DNA from: Rhizobium sp. TH135
GTDB taxonomy: Bacteria; Pseudomonadota; Alphaproteobacteria; Rhizobiales; Rhizobiaceae
DNA length: 64,000 nucleotides
Direction of reading: 5' to 3'
Assembly (NCBI RefSeq): GCF_002855515.1
Contig: NZ_PKRP01000003.1
Span: 720,264-784,263, forward strand
Positions within the stretch are counted from its first letter, which is position 1. Each line of letters opens with the position of its first letter. The notes below the pieces were generated by a model. It did not search any database. It was not told the origin of the DNA and saw nothing but the letters and a program-made list of their open reading frames with translations. The position numbers and the translations under genes are program-made. Below are positions 53,159 through 63,627 of this stretch, one piece after another.

Positions 53159-54249
53159 CCGTGAGCACGCTGGCGCTGATGTCGACCCTTGGCAGGCGCG
53201 ATGGAGACCGCTCCGGTCTCGGCATGCTCGTCATCGCCCTGCTGACCGTCCTGCTCGCCGTTTCGGTTCTCGTGTCGATCGTCATCGGCCCGACGGGCGT
53301 CGGCTTGCCACACCTGATCGCCTATATCACAGGCGATCAGGCCGCCATGGACCAGCAAAACCGGATCATCCTCGAAGCCGTACGTCTGCCCCGCACCGGC
53401 ATGGGCCTCCTGATTGGAGCTGCCCTTGGCGTGTCCGGCGCGATGATGCAAGGGTTGTTTCGCAATCCGCTGGCCGATCCCGGCATCGTCGGCGTGACCT
53501 CGGGTGCGGCGCTGGCAGCCGTGATTGCCATCGTTCTGGGACCGACCCTGCTCTTTCCGCTTCAAGCATTTTTCGGCGAGCAGTTCCTGCCGCTGATGGC
53601 CTTCCTCGGCGGCCTGGGCAACACGCTGCTTCTGTACGCAATCGCCACGCGCAACGGTCAGACCTCGACGACGGCACTTATTCTCTCCGGCATCGCGATT
53701 GCCGCAATGACGGGGGCTGCAACCGGCCTCCTGATCTTCATCGCCGATGACCGGGCGCTGCGCGACATCACCTTCTGGTCGCTCGGCTCGCTGAGCGGCG
53801 CGACGACCGCCAAGATCGTCGCCATTCTTCCCTTTGTCGTCTTCGTTCTCGCGATCATCCCCTTCGTCGCCCGGGGCTTGGACGCGCTGATCCTTGGGGA
53901 TGCGGCCGCCTTCCACATGGGCGTACCGGTGCAGAGGCTGAAGCGCCTGACGATCCTGGCCGTCGCTGCGGCCTGCGGCGCAACGGTGGCTGCCGCTGGC
54001 TCGATCGGCTTCATCGGCATCGTCGTGCCTCATCTCTTGCGGCTTGCGATCGGCCCGGCGCACCGCTTCCTGTTGCCGGCATCGGCACTCGGCGGAGCGG
54101 CCCTGCTGCTGCTCGCCGACACCGTCGCCCGCACGATCGCCGCACCGGCCGAACTGCCGATCGGCATCATTACGGCGATCCTCGGAGCACCCGTCTTCCT
54201 GATGCTGCTCCTCGGCCGTCAGGGCCGCCAGGCCATGGAAGGATTGTGA
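53155..54249 (+). CDS. hmuU: Haem ABC transporter permease, FecCD family
   Basis: This 364-residue membrane protein has about ten helices of the BtuC/FecCD fold. Conserved blocks are RLPRTGMGLLIGAALGVSGAMMQGLFRNPLADPGIVGV near the start and GSIGFIGIVVPHLLRLAIGPAHRFLLPAS late, read in parts. It forms the haem import channel with HmuV. The GTG start overlaps the hmuT stop. Its stop overlaps the hmuV start. Confidence 0.95.
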   Translation: MTVSTLALMSTLGRRDGDRSGLGMLVIALLTVLLAVSVLVSIVIGPTGVGLPHLIAYITGDQAAMDQQNRIILEAVRLPRTGMGLLIGAALGVSGAMMQGLFRNPLADPGIVGVTSGAALAAVIAIVLGPTLLFPLQAFFGEQFLPLMAFLGGLGNTLLLYAIATRNGQTSTTALILSGIAIAAMTGAATGLLIFIADDRALRDITFWSLGSLSGATTAKIVAILPFVVFVLAIIPFVARGLDALILGDAAAFHMGVPVQRLKRLTILAVAAACGATVAAAGSIGFIGIVVPHLLRLAIGPAHRFLLPASALGGAALLLLADTVARTIAAPAELPIGIITAILGAPVFLMLLLGRQGRQAMEGL

Positions 54250-55040
54250 TGATCAGAGCGCAGAATGTCAGCATCAGACGCGGCGGGCGCAGCCTTGTCG
54301 ACAATGTCAGCCTGAGCCTCGAGCCGGGCAAATTCACCGTGATCATCGGTCCGAACGGGGCTGGAAAATCGACGCTGCTCAAGACCCTGTCAGGCGAGCT
54401 GAAGCCCGATGATGGCGACGTGTACTACCATGACTGCCGGATGGCCTCGCTGAGCCCGCTGGAACTCGCTCGCGAGCGTGCGGTGCTCCCGCAGTCCACT
54501 GCCCTCTCCTTCCCCTTCACCGCGCTTGAGGTGGTGCGCATGGGCGCAGTTGCGCATGGCAGCCGCGATCCAAACCTTGCCGCCCGCCAGGCGCTGGTCC
54601 GCGTCGATCTCTCTGGGTTCGAAGGCCGCAGCTACAACGCCCTGTCAGGCGGCGAGCAACAGCGTGTTCAACTCGCCCGCGTGCTCGCACAAATGCCGGA
54701 CCCGCAGATGGACGGCCGCCCGCGCGCAATCTTTCTCGATGAGCCGACCGCCAGCCTCGACATCGGCCACCAGATCTCTGTGCTGGAAATCGCCCGCGAC
54801 TTTGCCCGGCGGGGTGGCGTGGTGCTCGCCATCCTGCACGACCTCAATCTGGCCGCCGAATTTGCCGATCACCTGGCAATTCTGCACCATGGACGCCTGA
54901 TCCGCGAAGGAAGCCCCAAGGCGACCATCGACGATGAGACGATAGCGCATGTCTATGGGCTTTCCGGCACCGTGGGCCGCCTGCCCAGCGCCGCCATCCC
55001 CTATGTCCTGCCCCAGGCGCGGCTCAGCGCGACACGCTGA
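54249..55040 (+). CDS. hmuV: Haem ABC transporter ATP-binding protein
   Basis: This 263-residue ATPase has Walker A IIGPNGAGKSTLLKTL, the signature LSGGEQQRVQLARVL, Walker B AIFLDEPTASLDIG and the switch His in ILHDLNLA. It has the extra MPDPQMDGRPRA insert before Walker B that is common in HmuV. The ATG at 54249 has AAGGA at 5-base spacing, and a GTG one codon earlier overlaps the hmuU stop. A hairpin spans its stop codon. Confidence 0.95.
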   Translation: MIRAQNVSIRRGGRSLVDNVSLSLEPGKFTVIIGPNGAGKSTLLKTLSGELKPDDGDVYYHDCRMASLSPLELARERAVLPQSTALSFPFTALEVVRMGAVAHGSRDPNLAARQALVRVDLSGFEGRSYNALSGGEQQRVQLARVLAQMPDPQMDGRPRAIFLDEPTASLDIGHQISVLEIARDFARRGGVVLAILHDLNLAAEFADHLAILHHGRLIREGSPKATIDDETIAHVYGLSGTVGRLPSAAIPYVLPQARLSATR

Positions 55041-55043
55041 GCC
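55021..55043 (+). terminator. Hairpin spanning the hmuV stop codon
   Basis: A perfect 9-bp stem (GGCTCAGCG / CGCTGAGCC, loop CGACA) includes the hmuV stop codon. No T run follows, so termination strength is uncertain. Confidence 0.5.
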
Positions 55044-55346
55044 GGCTACATAGGTTGTCCACAGTTATCCACAGGGCAACGCAATCGGAATTGCGCCTAA
55101 ATCCGATACATACCGGGAACACGAGCGACAGACTGTGGAAACATAGAGAGAACACTGCCGTCTCGGCAGCAGATCATGCGCAGTGCCGTCACTCGCACCC
55201 TCACTTGTCCGGCTAACTGAACCGAGATCAACGAATGAGAGCACGACTCGCTGCAACACATGGGCAGCAAGCGACAGCCTGAGCGTCATGGTGAACGCCA
55301 TAGCGTTCCCTCGCAGTATTCATCAAATTACTGATTTTGAAGAGAA
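55041..55346. other. 306-bp intergenic region with DnaA-box-like repeats
   Basis: No gene is supported here. The region begins with two tandem DnaA-box-like 9-mers (55055-55073, listed separately). The rest is mixed sequence ending in an AT-rich stretch just before the tRNA gene 3' end. Since the tRNA reads away from it, this stretch lies downstream of both hmuV and tRNA-Lys. Confidence 0.5.
55055..55073 (+). other. Tandem DnaA-box-like sites TTGTCCACA and TTATCCACA
   Basis: The second 9-mer (55065-55073) is the exact consensus DnaA box and the first (55055-55063) differs by one base. They are in the same orientation with a 10-bp period. A DnaA-titrating or gene-regulatory site is possible. 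The surrounding genes are not those usually found at a rhizobial origin. Confidence 0.55.
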
Positions 55347-55422
<76 letters not shown>

Positions 55423-55571
55423 GCCTGCACCGGCTTCCGGTACGTCCGCCGCCGTTTCCGGTGGCGTGACCGGGCGTATAAACAGGATATGGGACCTTGT
55501 CCAGCGCCGCCGCGAAAAATCTTGGCTGTTTGGTCAAAAAAATTCCAAAAAGCAGAAATTTCCTTTTATTT

Positions 55572-56489
55572 TCAAAGGTCGAGCGTTCCCGTCGCAAGCC
55601 GCACCGCCTGGCCGCCGATGCGAGCCCGCGAAACAGAGCCATCTTTCACATCGATGTGAAGGTGGATGTGAGAGGGACGGCCCATCTCGAGGCCCTGCTC
55701 GATCATCATCGGGTGATGTCCATCCGGCAGCGCGTCGAAATGATGGATCGCGCCCGAAAGGGCAGCCACGGCAGAGCCAGTCGCAGGATCCTCGGATATG
55801 CCCATATCGGGAGAAAACATGCGCGCGTGAAACTTGGCTGCATGGTGCACGCCACCTCGACAATAGATGTAGGCGGAGGTCAATCGCCCCTCGCTCATCG
55901 GCGCTACCCTCTCCCAAAGCTGCGGTTCGAACTCGACGGCTTCAACTGCCGCGAGATCATGCAGCGGCACCAGCAGGAAAGGCACGCCAGCGCTCCAGAC
56001 CATCGGCTGGTGGTTCTCGAAGCCGATGGAGCTCACCTTGACGGACAGCGCATCGGCAAGCCCCTGGCGGTCCAGCTGATGCTCGTGGTGGACAGAGAGG
56101 CGCGGCAGGTCGAATTCTGCGAAACTCGCCTCCCCTGGCCTCACGCGCACCGCACAGCGCACGGGCCCAACCGTTTCCTCAAGCACGGAAACGAGATCCA
56201 TATTGGCCGTCTCGCCGCTATAGGCGCGCTCTGCAAGCGCTATCGCCGTGCCCACGGTCGGATGGCCGGCAAAGGGCAATTCGCGCCCCGGCGTGAAGAT
56301 GCGGATGCGGGCCGTATGAGAAGCGTGGTCGGCGGGAAGAACGAAGACCGTCTCCGAGAGGTTCATCTCGCCCGCAATCGTCTGCATCATCTCATCCGAG
56401 AGGCCGCCGCCATCGAAGATGACCGCAAGCGGATTTCCCGCCAGTTTCCGGTCGGTGAATACGTCATAGATGGCATAGTCTCTCGCCAC
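55572..56489 (-). CDS. PhzF family isomerase
   Basis: This 305-residue protein shows the PhzF/DapF-like fold. The start YDVFTDRKLAGNPLAVIFDG is typical, the catalytic Glu is in MNLSETVFVLP, and the second-lobe segment EDPATGSAVAALSG is the family signature. PhzF proper isomerises a phenazine precursor, but most family members in non-producers have unknown substrates, and no phz genes are near. I set the start at the GTG (56489), which has GGAG at 7-base spacing. It lies 74 bp after the Nudix gene. Confidence 0.9.
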   Translation of the reverse strand: MARDYAIYDVFTDRKLAGNPLAVIFDGGGLSDEMMQTIAGEMNLSETVFVLPADHASHTARIRIFTPGRELPFAGHPTVGTAIALAERAYSGETANMDLVSVLEETVGPVRCAVRVRPGEASFAEFDLPRLSVHHEHQLDRQGLADALSVKVSSIGFENHQPMVWSAGVPFLLVPLHDLAAVEAVEFEPQLWERVAPMSEGRLTSAYIYCRGGVHHAAKFHARMFSPDMGISEDPATGSAVAALSGAIHHFDALPDGHHPMMIEQGLEMGRPSHIHLHIDVKDGSVSRARIGGQAVRLATGTLDL

Positions 56490-56563
56490 GGGCCGTCTCC
56501 CTTGAAGGTCTCGCTCGCGGCACACACTGCCCGAGGCGAAACGGCAAGGCAAGACGAGTAAAA

Positions 56564-57301
56564 TCAGGCAGCGGAACCGAAATACCAGGACAGAATCGGC
56601 AGCATCGCGACCCCGTAGCGGTGCGCGGCAGGATCCCCGCTGCGGATCGCGACCGCGCGGGTAATCTCGGGCTCGGGAGAGCTCCGGGCGAAGGCATCGA
56701 TCCTCTCGACCAGTTGGTCGGCTGTCTCGCGGAACCTGAAGACCCGCGCCAGCGTCAGCCGGCGGGAACGATAGCTCGCCTGAAGCACCGGATCTGCCTC
56801 GGCCTCATCGAGGTCAAGGCCGGTCTCCTCCTGCACTTCGCGGCGCATATTGCCCTCGATGTCGCAGCGCCCGTCGACCACGTCGGACAGATCGAGCGAG
56901 CCGGCCGCGAAATAGACCTGGCCCCGATTGGCCGTGTGTGGCGCCATCTCGACCGCAATCAGCGCGTCATCGGAAGAGACCAGGACGGGATAGCCGAACA
57001 GGTGGCAGGCCCCGGCAAGATCCGGCTGCCGTCGCCACCACATGAAGGTGGCAAAGCTTGACACATGCCCCTCAGCCACCAGATGCCCGTCACGATAGCG
57101 GATCTGCTGCTGCAGGATCATCTTGCCGTTGAAGAGGGCGGGATTGGCGGCAAACTCCCTCTCCCAATTCTCAGCAATGCTCTGCGCTTTGGCGACCTCC
57201 AGCGGATGCGGACCGTCCGCTACCCGCAGTTCAAGCGAGCGCACCACATGCATGCTGCCATCGGCGGGCAGACCGGTATCGTCAATCGGGGAAAGGCTCA
57301 T
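56564..57301 (-). CDS. Nudix hydrolase
   Basis: This 245-residue protein has the second half of the Nudix box, REVQEETGLDL, intact. The conserved Gly and Glu before it are not at the standard spacing (GRCDIEGNMRREV). The N-terminal 100 residues are an unassigned domain. Nudix enzymes split nucleoside diphosphate-linked compounds; the substrate is unknown. Its ATG overlaps the stop of the upstream phosphatase gene by 4 bp. Confidence 0.85.
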   Translation of the reverse strand: MSLSPIDDTGLPADGSMHVVRSLELRVADGPHPLEVAKAQSIAENWEREFAANPALFNGKMILQQQIRYRDGHLVAEGHVSSFATFMWWRRQPDLAGACHLFGYPVLVSSDDALIAVEMAPHTANRGQVYFAAGSLDLSDVVDGRCDIEGNMRREVQEETGLDLDEAEADPVLQASYRSRRLTLARVFRFRETADQLVERIDAFARSSPEPEITRAVAIRSGDPAAHRYGVAMLPILSWYFGSAA

Positions 57302-58407
57302 GGCAGATGCAACGTGATGGCCATGGGGCAATGATCGGACGCCTTGGGCCGATCCCAGCCGGTACGCGGATAGCGCTCCACTTCTTGGCCCGGCGGAAAC
57401 GGTGTGCGAAACGGCTGGCCGTTGCGGATCACGTCGGGCACCGCTTGCGGATTGGCCGCGGCAAGTCCTTGCGACAGCCAGATATAGTCGAGCTGGCAGA
57501 GATGCTGCTCTTCCGGTCCCCGCGCATGATAGAGCGTCCAGCGATCGAGCAACTCGCGCCGCAGCATGGCGTTCTCGGCAAAGCCGTCATGTGAGAACAC
57601 ATCAAGCGCACTCGGCAGATTTCCATGGGGAACGAACTCATAGCCCGAACGGCGATCCCCGACGACATCAACCCGTTCCTGATAGTCGTTCATGTCGCCA
57701 CAGATGACGAAGCTCTGCTCGCTTGCATTCTCACGGCCGAAGCGATTTTCGATGATGTGGCGCACGGCCTTGGCCTCCGCCTCCCGGATCGGCATGGTCG
57801 AGGTGCGTCCATCGACGCCGTCGCGACCATTGGTCATCGATTTGAAGTGCACGACGTAGACGGTCAGCGGTCGCCCGCCGATACGCAGGTCGAGTTCCAG
57901 ACAGTCACGCTTGAAGATCCTGTCCTCGGGACGGACATTGGGCCCGAGGCCCGGATGGTAAAGCCCAAGATCATGATAGGTGAGCGCCGCATGGCTGGTG
58001 ACGTCGCGCAATTCGATACGCTGCCCGTCGCGCGTCTCTTCGCGCATCAGAACCGCGACATCGATGCCGCGGCTGTCATTACCCTCGACGAGGTATTTCT
58101 GCCGATAGCCTGAGCCGACCATGCGAAACAGATAGCCGTATTCGAAGGCCTTGAGCGCCTCCATGTTGTCGACCTCCTGCAGGCACAGAATGTCGGCATC
58201 AGTCTCGGCAATTGCCAGCGCCGAAAGCTGACGGGTATCGTCGGTGGACGAGACGATCCGGGCCGCTTCCAGTCGCTGATAGTCGGCTTCAGACTTAATC
58301 TCGAAGAGCTTCAGCACCCGATCCGACTTCAGCTGATTGCGAAAGCCGGTGAAATCGAACCGGGCGATCAGGTTCTCGATGTTGAAGGTCGCGATGCGTA
58401 TGGACAT
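57298..58407 (-). CDS. Endonuclease/exonuclease/phosphatase (EEP) family protein
   Basis: This 369-residue protein has the EEP metal-dependent fold: IRIATFNIENLIARFDF at the start, CLQEVDNMEALKAFEYGY with the metal Glu, FVICGDMNDYQERVD, and a C-terminal KASDHCPMAITL with the Asp-His pair. Members cut phosphodiesters in DNA, lipids or inositol phosphates; I see no signal peptide. The ATG at 58407 has AGG at 5-base spacing; a GTG two codons earlier is possible. It overlaps the Nudix gene. Confidence 0.88.
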   Translation of the reverse strand: MSIRIATFNIENLIARFDFTGFRNQLKSDRVLKLFEIKSEADYQRLEAARIVSSTDDTRQLSALAIAETDADILCLQEVDNMEALKAFEYGYLFRMVGSGYRQKYLVEGNDSRGIDVAVLMREETRDGQRIELRDVTSHAALTYHDLGLYHPGLGPNVRPEDRIFKRDCLELDLRIGGRPLTVYVVHFKSMTNGRDGVDGRTSTMPIREAEAKAVRHIIENRFGRENASEQSFVICGDMNDYQERVDVVGDRRSGYEFVPHGNLPSALDVFSHDGFAENAMLRRELLDRWTLYHARGPEEQHLCQLDYIWLSQGLAAANPQAVPDVIRNGQPFRTPFPPGQEVERYPRTGWDRPKASDHCPMAITLHLP

Positions 58408-58524
58408 GGGCACCTGTCAAAAGGAGCTGTCAAGCGGTGGGATCGGGCGCACTCAACCACGCCCTCCCCGCCGCTGCAACCGAAAGTCCCGCGGCTTGCC
58501 TATGCGCTCCGCCAACAGCCCCGA

Positions 58525-59748
58525 TCAGGCCGCGCGATCGAGCGCGGTCCCGATGAGGCGTCCCAGACGCCGGATGCCTTCCTCGATCATCGCCTCATTG
58601 GCGCAGGAATAGGAAAGCCGGATCGTGTTGGCACCCGACCGGTCGGCAAAGAAGGCCTGACCAGGAACGAAGGCAACCTTCTCCGTCTCGACGGACCGCG
58701 CCAGCAGCGCCGCGCCGTCCATGCCCTCCGGCAAGGTCACCCAGACAAACATGCCACCCTCCGGCCTGGTCCACTGAGCGCCCTCGGGCATGTATCTGTC
58801 GAGTGCGGCAAGCATCGCATCACGGCGCGCCACATAGGCCGCACGGATCTTGGCGATCTGGGCGGCAAAATGCGTCTCGGCGACCTCTGCCACGACCATC
58901 TGGTTGATGGTGGAGGAATGCAGGTCGGCCGCCTGCTTCATCAGCACCAGCTTGCGAATGACGGGCTTGGCAGCGACCACGTAACCGACGCGCAGACCGG
59001 GAGCGAGCGTCTTGGAGAAACTGCCGCAATAGATCGTCCTGGAAGAGTCGATCCCGCCGCTGCGGGCTATGTCGAGCGACAGGATCGGCGGGATCGGTTC
59101 GCCGTCGTAGCGCAGATGCTGATAGGCCGCATCCTCGATGACAGGGATATCGAGTTCATCGGCGAGCGCCAGGATCTGCTGCCGCTCCTCAAGGCTCACC
59201 GTCTGGCCCGTCGGATTGGCAAAGTCGGTGGAGAGATAGGCGAACTTGACGACACTCCCCTGCGCCTCGGCCGTAGCACGATAGCTTGCCGGCGTCCGAT
59301 TGCCGGTACCGAGCTGGTCATACTTTGGTTCGTAGGCGTTGAAAGCCTGCAGCGCGCCGAGATAGGTCGGCCAAGTCACGAGTGCCGTATCACCGGGCGA
59401 AATGAACAGCTTTCCGAGATAGTCGAGTGCCTGCTGGGAGCCTGAAGTGATGAAGATATTGTCGACATCACAGGCAATACCAAGCCGGCCCATCTCTTCC
59501 TTCAGCCAGACGCGCAACGGCAGATAGCCTTCGGACACCGAATACTGAAGCGCGGCCCCGGCGCGCCCGTCTGAAAAGAGATTGGCATAGGCCTTTGCGA
59601 ATTCCGCCTGCGGAAACAGGGCCGGGTCAGGAATGCCACCTGCAAACGAAATGATGTCTGGCTTATCGAGCAGCTTCAGCAGTTCGCGGATCTCGGACGC
59701 GCGCATGCGCGACGACCGCGTGGCAAAGACGTGATCCCAGTTCAGCAT
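58525..59748 (-). CDS. PLP-dependent aminotransferase (2-aminoadipate/ARO8-like, class I fold)
   Basis: This 407-residue enzyme begins MLNWDHVFATRSSRMRASEIRELLKL and has ISFAGGIPDP, TSGSQQALDYLGKLF and the PLP-binding Lys in CGSFSKTLAPGLRVGYV. This matches the group of 2-aminoadipate and aromatic aminotransferases (LysN/ARO8-like). The exact amino donor is unknown. The ATG at 59748 has GAGGAAA nearby; the frame upstream is unsupported. A perfect 27-bp operator-like palindrome lies 50 bp upstream, shared with a divergent diguanylate cyclase gene. Confidence 0.9.
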   Translation of the reverse strand: MLNWDHVFATRSSRMRASEIRELLKLLDKPDIISFAGGIPDPALFPQAEFAKAYANLFSDGRAGAALQYSVSEGYLPLRVWLKEEMGRLGIACDVDNIFITSGSQQALDYLGKLFISPGDTALVTWPTYLGALQAFNAYEPKYDQLGTGNRTPASYRATAEAQGSVVKFAYLSTDFANPTGQTVSLEERQQILALADELDIPVIEDAAYQHLRYDGEPIPPILSLDIARSGGIDSSRTIYCGSFSKTLAPGLRVGYVVAAKPVIRKLVLMKQAADLHSSTINQMVVAEVAETHFAAQIAKIRAAYVARRDAMLAALDRYMPEGAQWTRPEGGMFVWVTLPEGMDGAALLARSVETEKVAFVPGQAFFADRSGANTIRLSYSCANEAMIEEGIRRLGRLIGTALDRAA

Positions 59749-59798
59749 CGGTGTTTCCTCGGGCTTGTTGTTATGGCCCGAGAAGACCACGAAAATTT

Positions 59799-59825
59799 CG
59801 ATAGGTCAACAATACTGACCTATCG
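59799..59825. promoter_or_regulatory. 27-bp palindrome CGATAGGTCA-N7-TGACCTATCG
   Basis: Both 10-base arms are perfect inverted repeats with a 7-base spacer. It lies 50 bp upstream of the aminotransferase start and 122 bp upstream of the diguanylate cyclase start. A dimeric repressor or activator site is the simplest reading; no regulator gene is next to it. Confidence 0.7.
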
Positions 59826-59947
59826 AGTTCTTTGCCTCTCGACGTGTATTCACCAATCTGAAACCATGACGGGCTTGTTTTAGAGCTTGCACTGAAACTT
59901 ATGGAAGAATCCCCTATGTTTGCCCGGGAATCTGAAGGACATATGAC

Positions 59948-61141
59948 TTGCTGCTGCAAAAGCTTACCCTCCCCATCCTCGGCACTGACGATGAAACAAA
60001 TCCCCCGTGGGATCACCTCTCCGTTCTGTTCAGCATCACACCGCATCTGATTGCCGCGGCTGCGATCTTGTCCGCTTCCGTTCTGCCCTATCTGGAAGGG
60101 CAGACGGCCAAGGTCGGCATCATCTGCCTGATCCTCACGCTGCAGGTCGGACTTCGTGGGTGGGGTGACTACAGCTATCGCCGACGCCCCGCCGACGCCT
60201 CCCTCAAGCCCTGGCTCGACCGGTTTGTCCTTCTTTCCCTCGTCTCGGGCGTGGCCTGGGGCAGCGCGCTCGGCATCCTCTATACCGGTGGCAGCCCCGA
60301 CACTCAGGTCGTCGTCCTTGCCGTAGGCTGCGGCATCGTCCAGTCCAGTGCCGCCCGCGCCTATCTCGCACCGCGTTCGACGTTGCTGGTGATCCTGATT
60401 GTCACGGCCTTGGTGAATGCTGCAGCCATCCGCGAAGGCAACTGGATCATGGTGCCGATCTGTGCGGCCTATGTCGGCTTCCTTGCCAGCTACATGGTCC
60501 GGCTGATTGGCCTGGACGAGAAGCGCATCGAAGCCGAACGGAAAACCCGCGTGCTGGTCGAGGCCCTTGCAGACAGCAACGAGAAACTGACGCGCGCCAA
60601 CGAGCAGCTGCGTCGGCATGCACGCACCGACGCACTCACCGGCCTCGACAACCGACGGGGCTTCGACGAGGAACTCTCCCGTCGCCTTAACCTAATGCGC
60701 AGCACCGGCCGGCCGCTGGCCCTCCTCCTGATCGACGTCGACCACTTCAAGCGTTTCAACGATACCCATGGCCATCAGGCAGGTGATCGATGTCTGCAGG
60801 TGGTGGCCGAACTGCTGCTGGACAGCATCAGGCAGACGGACGGCGTGGCTGCCCGCTATGGCGGTGAGGAATTTGCAGTCCTCCTGCAGGGCCCAGACGG
60901 ACTTGAACCCACCGCCTTTGCCGAAAAACTGCGGACACTCGTCGCCCAACTCCAGCTGCCAACCGAAACTGGCGGCACGGCCAGCCTGACGATCAGCATC
61001 GGGGTGGCAGTCGCCGCCCAGCACGAAGACGAAGCATCTCTCGTCGCCACCGCAGACCGGCGCCTCTACAGGGCGAAGGCAGACGGCCGAAACAGGGTGT
61101 GCGACAACGACGACACGGAACGTCTGCTCGGCCAAGCCTAG
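59948..61141 (+). CDS. Membrane diguanylate cyclase
   Basis: This 397-residue protein has about six membrane helices (residues about 28-185) and a GGDEF domain: DALTGLDNRRGFDEEL, LLIDVDHFKRFNDTHGHQAGDRCL and YGGEEFAVLL. All catalytic residues are present, so cyclic di-GMP synthesis is likely. No RxxD inhibitory site is seen upstream of GGEEF. It starts with TTG, with AAGGA 8 bases upstream; no in-frame ATG lies close by. Confidence 0.9.
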   Translation: MLLQKLTLPILGTDDETNPPWDHLSVLFSITPHLIAAAAILSASVLPYLEGQTAKVGIICLILTLQVGLRGWGDYSYRRRPADASLKPWLDRFVLLSLVSGVAWGSALGILYTGGSPDTQVVVLAVGCGIVQSSAARAYLAPRSTLLVILIVTALVNAAAIREGNWIMVPICAAYVGFLASYMVRLIGLDEKRIEAERKTRVLVEALADSNEKLTRANEQLRRHARTDALTGLDNRRGFDEELSRRLNLMRSTGRPLALLLIDVDHFKRFNDTHGHQAGDRCLQVVAELLLDSIRQTDGVAARYGGEEFAVLLQGPDGLEPTAFAEKLRTLVAQLQLPTETGGTASLTISIGVAVAAQHEDEASLVATADRRLYRAKADGRNRVCDNDDTERLLGQA

Positions 61142-61169
61142 GGGCAGACAGGCAAAAAACGCGCACGAA

Positions 61170-61199
61170 AAAGCCGGGAAGGTTGCCCTTCCCGGCTTT
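61170..61199. terminator. Bidirectional terminator between the diguanylate cyclase gene and ilvC
   Basis: A perfect 13-bp stem (AAAGCCGGGAAGG / CCTTCCCGGCTTT, loop TTGC) lies between convergent genes and is flanked by A and T runs on the two sides. Confidence 0.9.
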
Positions 61200-61220
61200 C
61201 GTTTCATCTCGAAGACGAGA

Positions 61221-62950
<1,730 letters not shown>

Positions 62951-62962
62951 GGACGCCTCCTA

Positions 62963-62976
62963 GTACCGTACGGTAC
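62963..62976. promoter_or_regulatory. 14-bp palindrome GTACCGTACGGTAC, likely TetR operator
   Basis: The site is perfectly self-complementary without a spacer and sits 12 bp upstream of the TetR-type start codon. A third overlapping ACGG unit continues it on the right. Its position suggests autorepression. Confidence 0.65.
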
Positions 62977-63269
62977 GGTTCTGGCCTTTTATGTCCGGCA
63001 GAGCATCGGAGGTCAATCCCCCGATTGAAGAAATTCTCGGCAAATGCGTAAGAGCCGAGTCTGCTTCTTGGGCAGTTCGCACATTTTAAAGGCTCTGAAA
63101 TCAGCCCCCGCCACCGCTGAAACAGCTCAAACGGCAGTCACAAAAGGGTGAAAAGAATAAAAAATAATCGTTGTATGTCATAGTTAAATGACGGCAAAAA
63201 GACAGCCTAACTCCCTGATTTTCCTCACTCCATTTTTCAAGTGCCAACCTGGATACCGGGTATTTTCAC

Positions 63270-63285
63270 CGAACCAATCAGTTCG
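63270..63285. promoter_or_regulatory. Inverted repeat CGAAC-N6-GTTCG, copy 1
   Basis: The arms CGAAC and GTTCG are perfect around CAATCA. The same pattern with nearly the same spacer recurs 71 bp downstream, closer to the start of the small secreted-protein gene. Confidence 0.6.
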
Positions 63286-63338
63286 ATTGTGCGCAAAGGG
63301 GTATTGTAATCCCAAGCGTTCTGCGCCAAATACATCTC

Positions 63339-63358
63339 ATCGAACCGAGCAGTTCGAT
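63339..63358. promoter_or_regulatory. Inverted repeat ATCGAAC-N6-GTTCGAT, copy 2
   Basis: This copy has 7-base perfect arms around CGAGCA and ends 26 bp before the ATG. It may overlap the promoter or the transcription start. Both copies share CGAACC-N-A-N-CAGTTCGATT. Confidence 0.6.
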
Positions 63359-63384
63359 TAGCGAGGTTCTAAAGGTACACCAAA

Positions 63385-63627
63385 ATGAAGATCATCGCAG
63401 CAGCACTCCTCACCACCCTCGCAGGCACATCGGCCGCCTTCGCGGTAGAGCCCATCCCAGGCTCGATCACCTATGGCGGTGCGCAGCCAAGGCTCGAACA
63501 GGCTCCCACCGGTTCGAACTTCTTCCATACCTTCTACGCCAATGGATCCGAGGTCCACGAGATCTATCAGGTGAATGCAGACCGGACCGTCTCCCTCGTC
63601 TCGCGTTCCGTATCAAACAGCGACTGA
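63385..63627 (+). CDS. Small secreted protein, first of two paralogues
   Basis: This 80-residue protein has a signal peptide (MKIIAAALLTTLAGTSAAFA) and a 60-residue mature part. PIPGSITYGGAQ, LEQAPTGSNFFHTFYANG, EIYQVNADRTVSLVSRSVSN are its recognisable pieces and are shared with the next gene. I do not know the family's function. Its small size, export and paired arrangement suggest an envelope or stress-response protein; this is inference. It lies directly behind the duplicated inverted repeat. A 126-bp gap separates it from its paralogue. Confidence 0.8.
   Translation: MKIIAAALLTTLAGTSAAFAVEPIPGSITYGGAQPRLEQAPTGSNFFHTFYANGSEVHEIYQVNADRTVSLVSRSVSNSD

Larger units (their letters stand above)
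62977..63384. other. 408-bp AT-richer promoter region before two small secreted-protein genes
   Basis: The stretch is clearly less GC-rich than the surroundings. The only structure seen is the pair of GAAC-N6-GTTC inverted repeats at 63270-63285 and 63339-63358, listed separately. An A-rich run near 63154-63168 may be part of an upstream promoter element. No ORF is supported. Confidence 0.55.

Noticed and set aside
55041..55346. Chromosomal origin of replication
   Set aside because: Only two DnaA-box-like sites, no AT-rich unwinding region beside them and no dnaA, hemE, parAB or repABC nearby.
55572..56489. Phenazine biosynthesis
   Set aside because: PhzF-like proteins are widespread in bacteria that make no phenazine, and no other phz gene is present.
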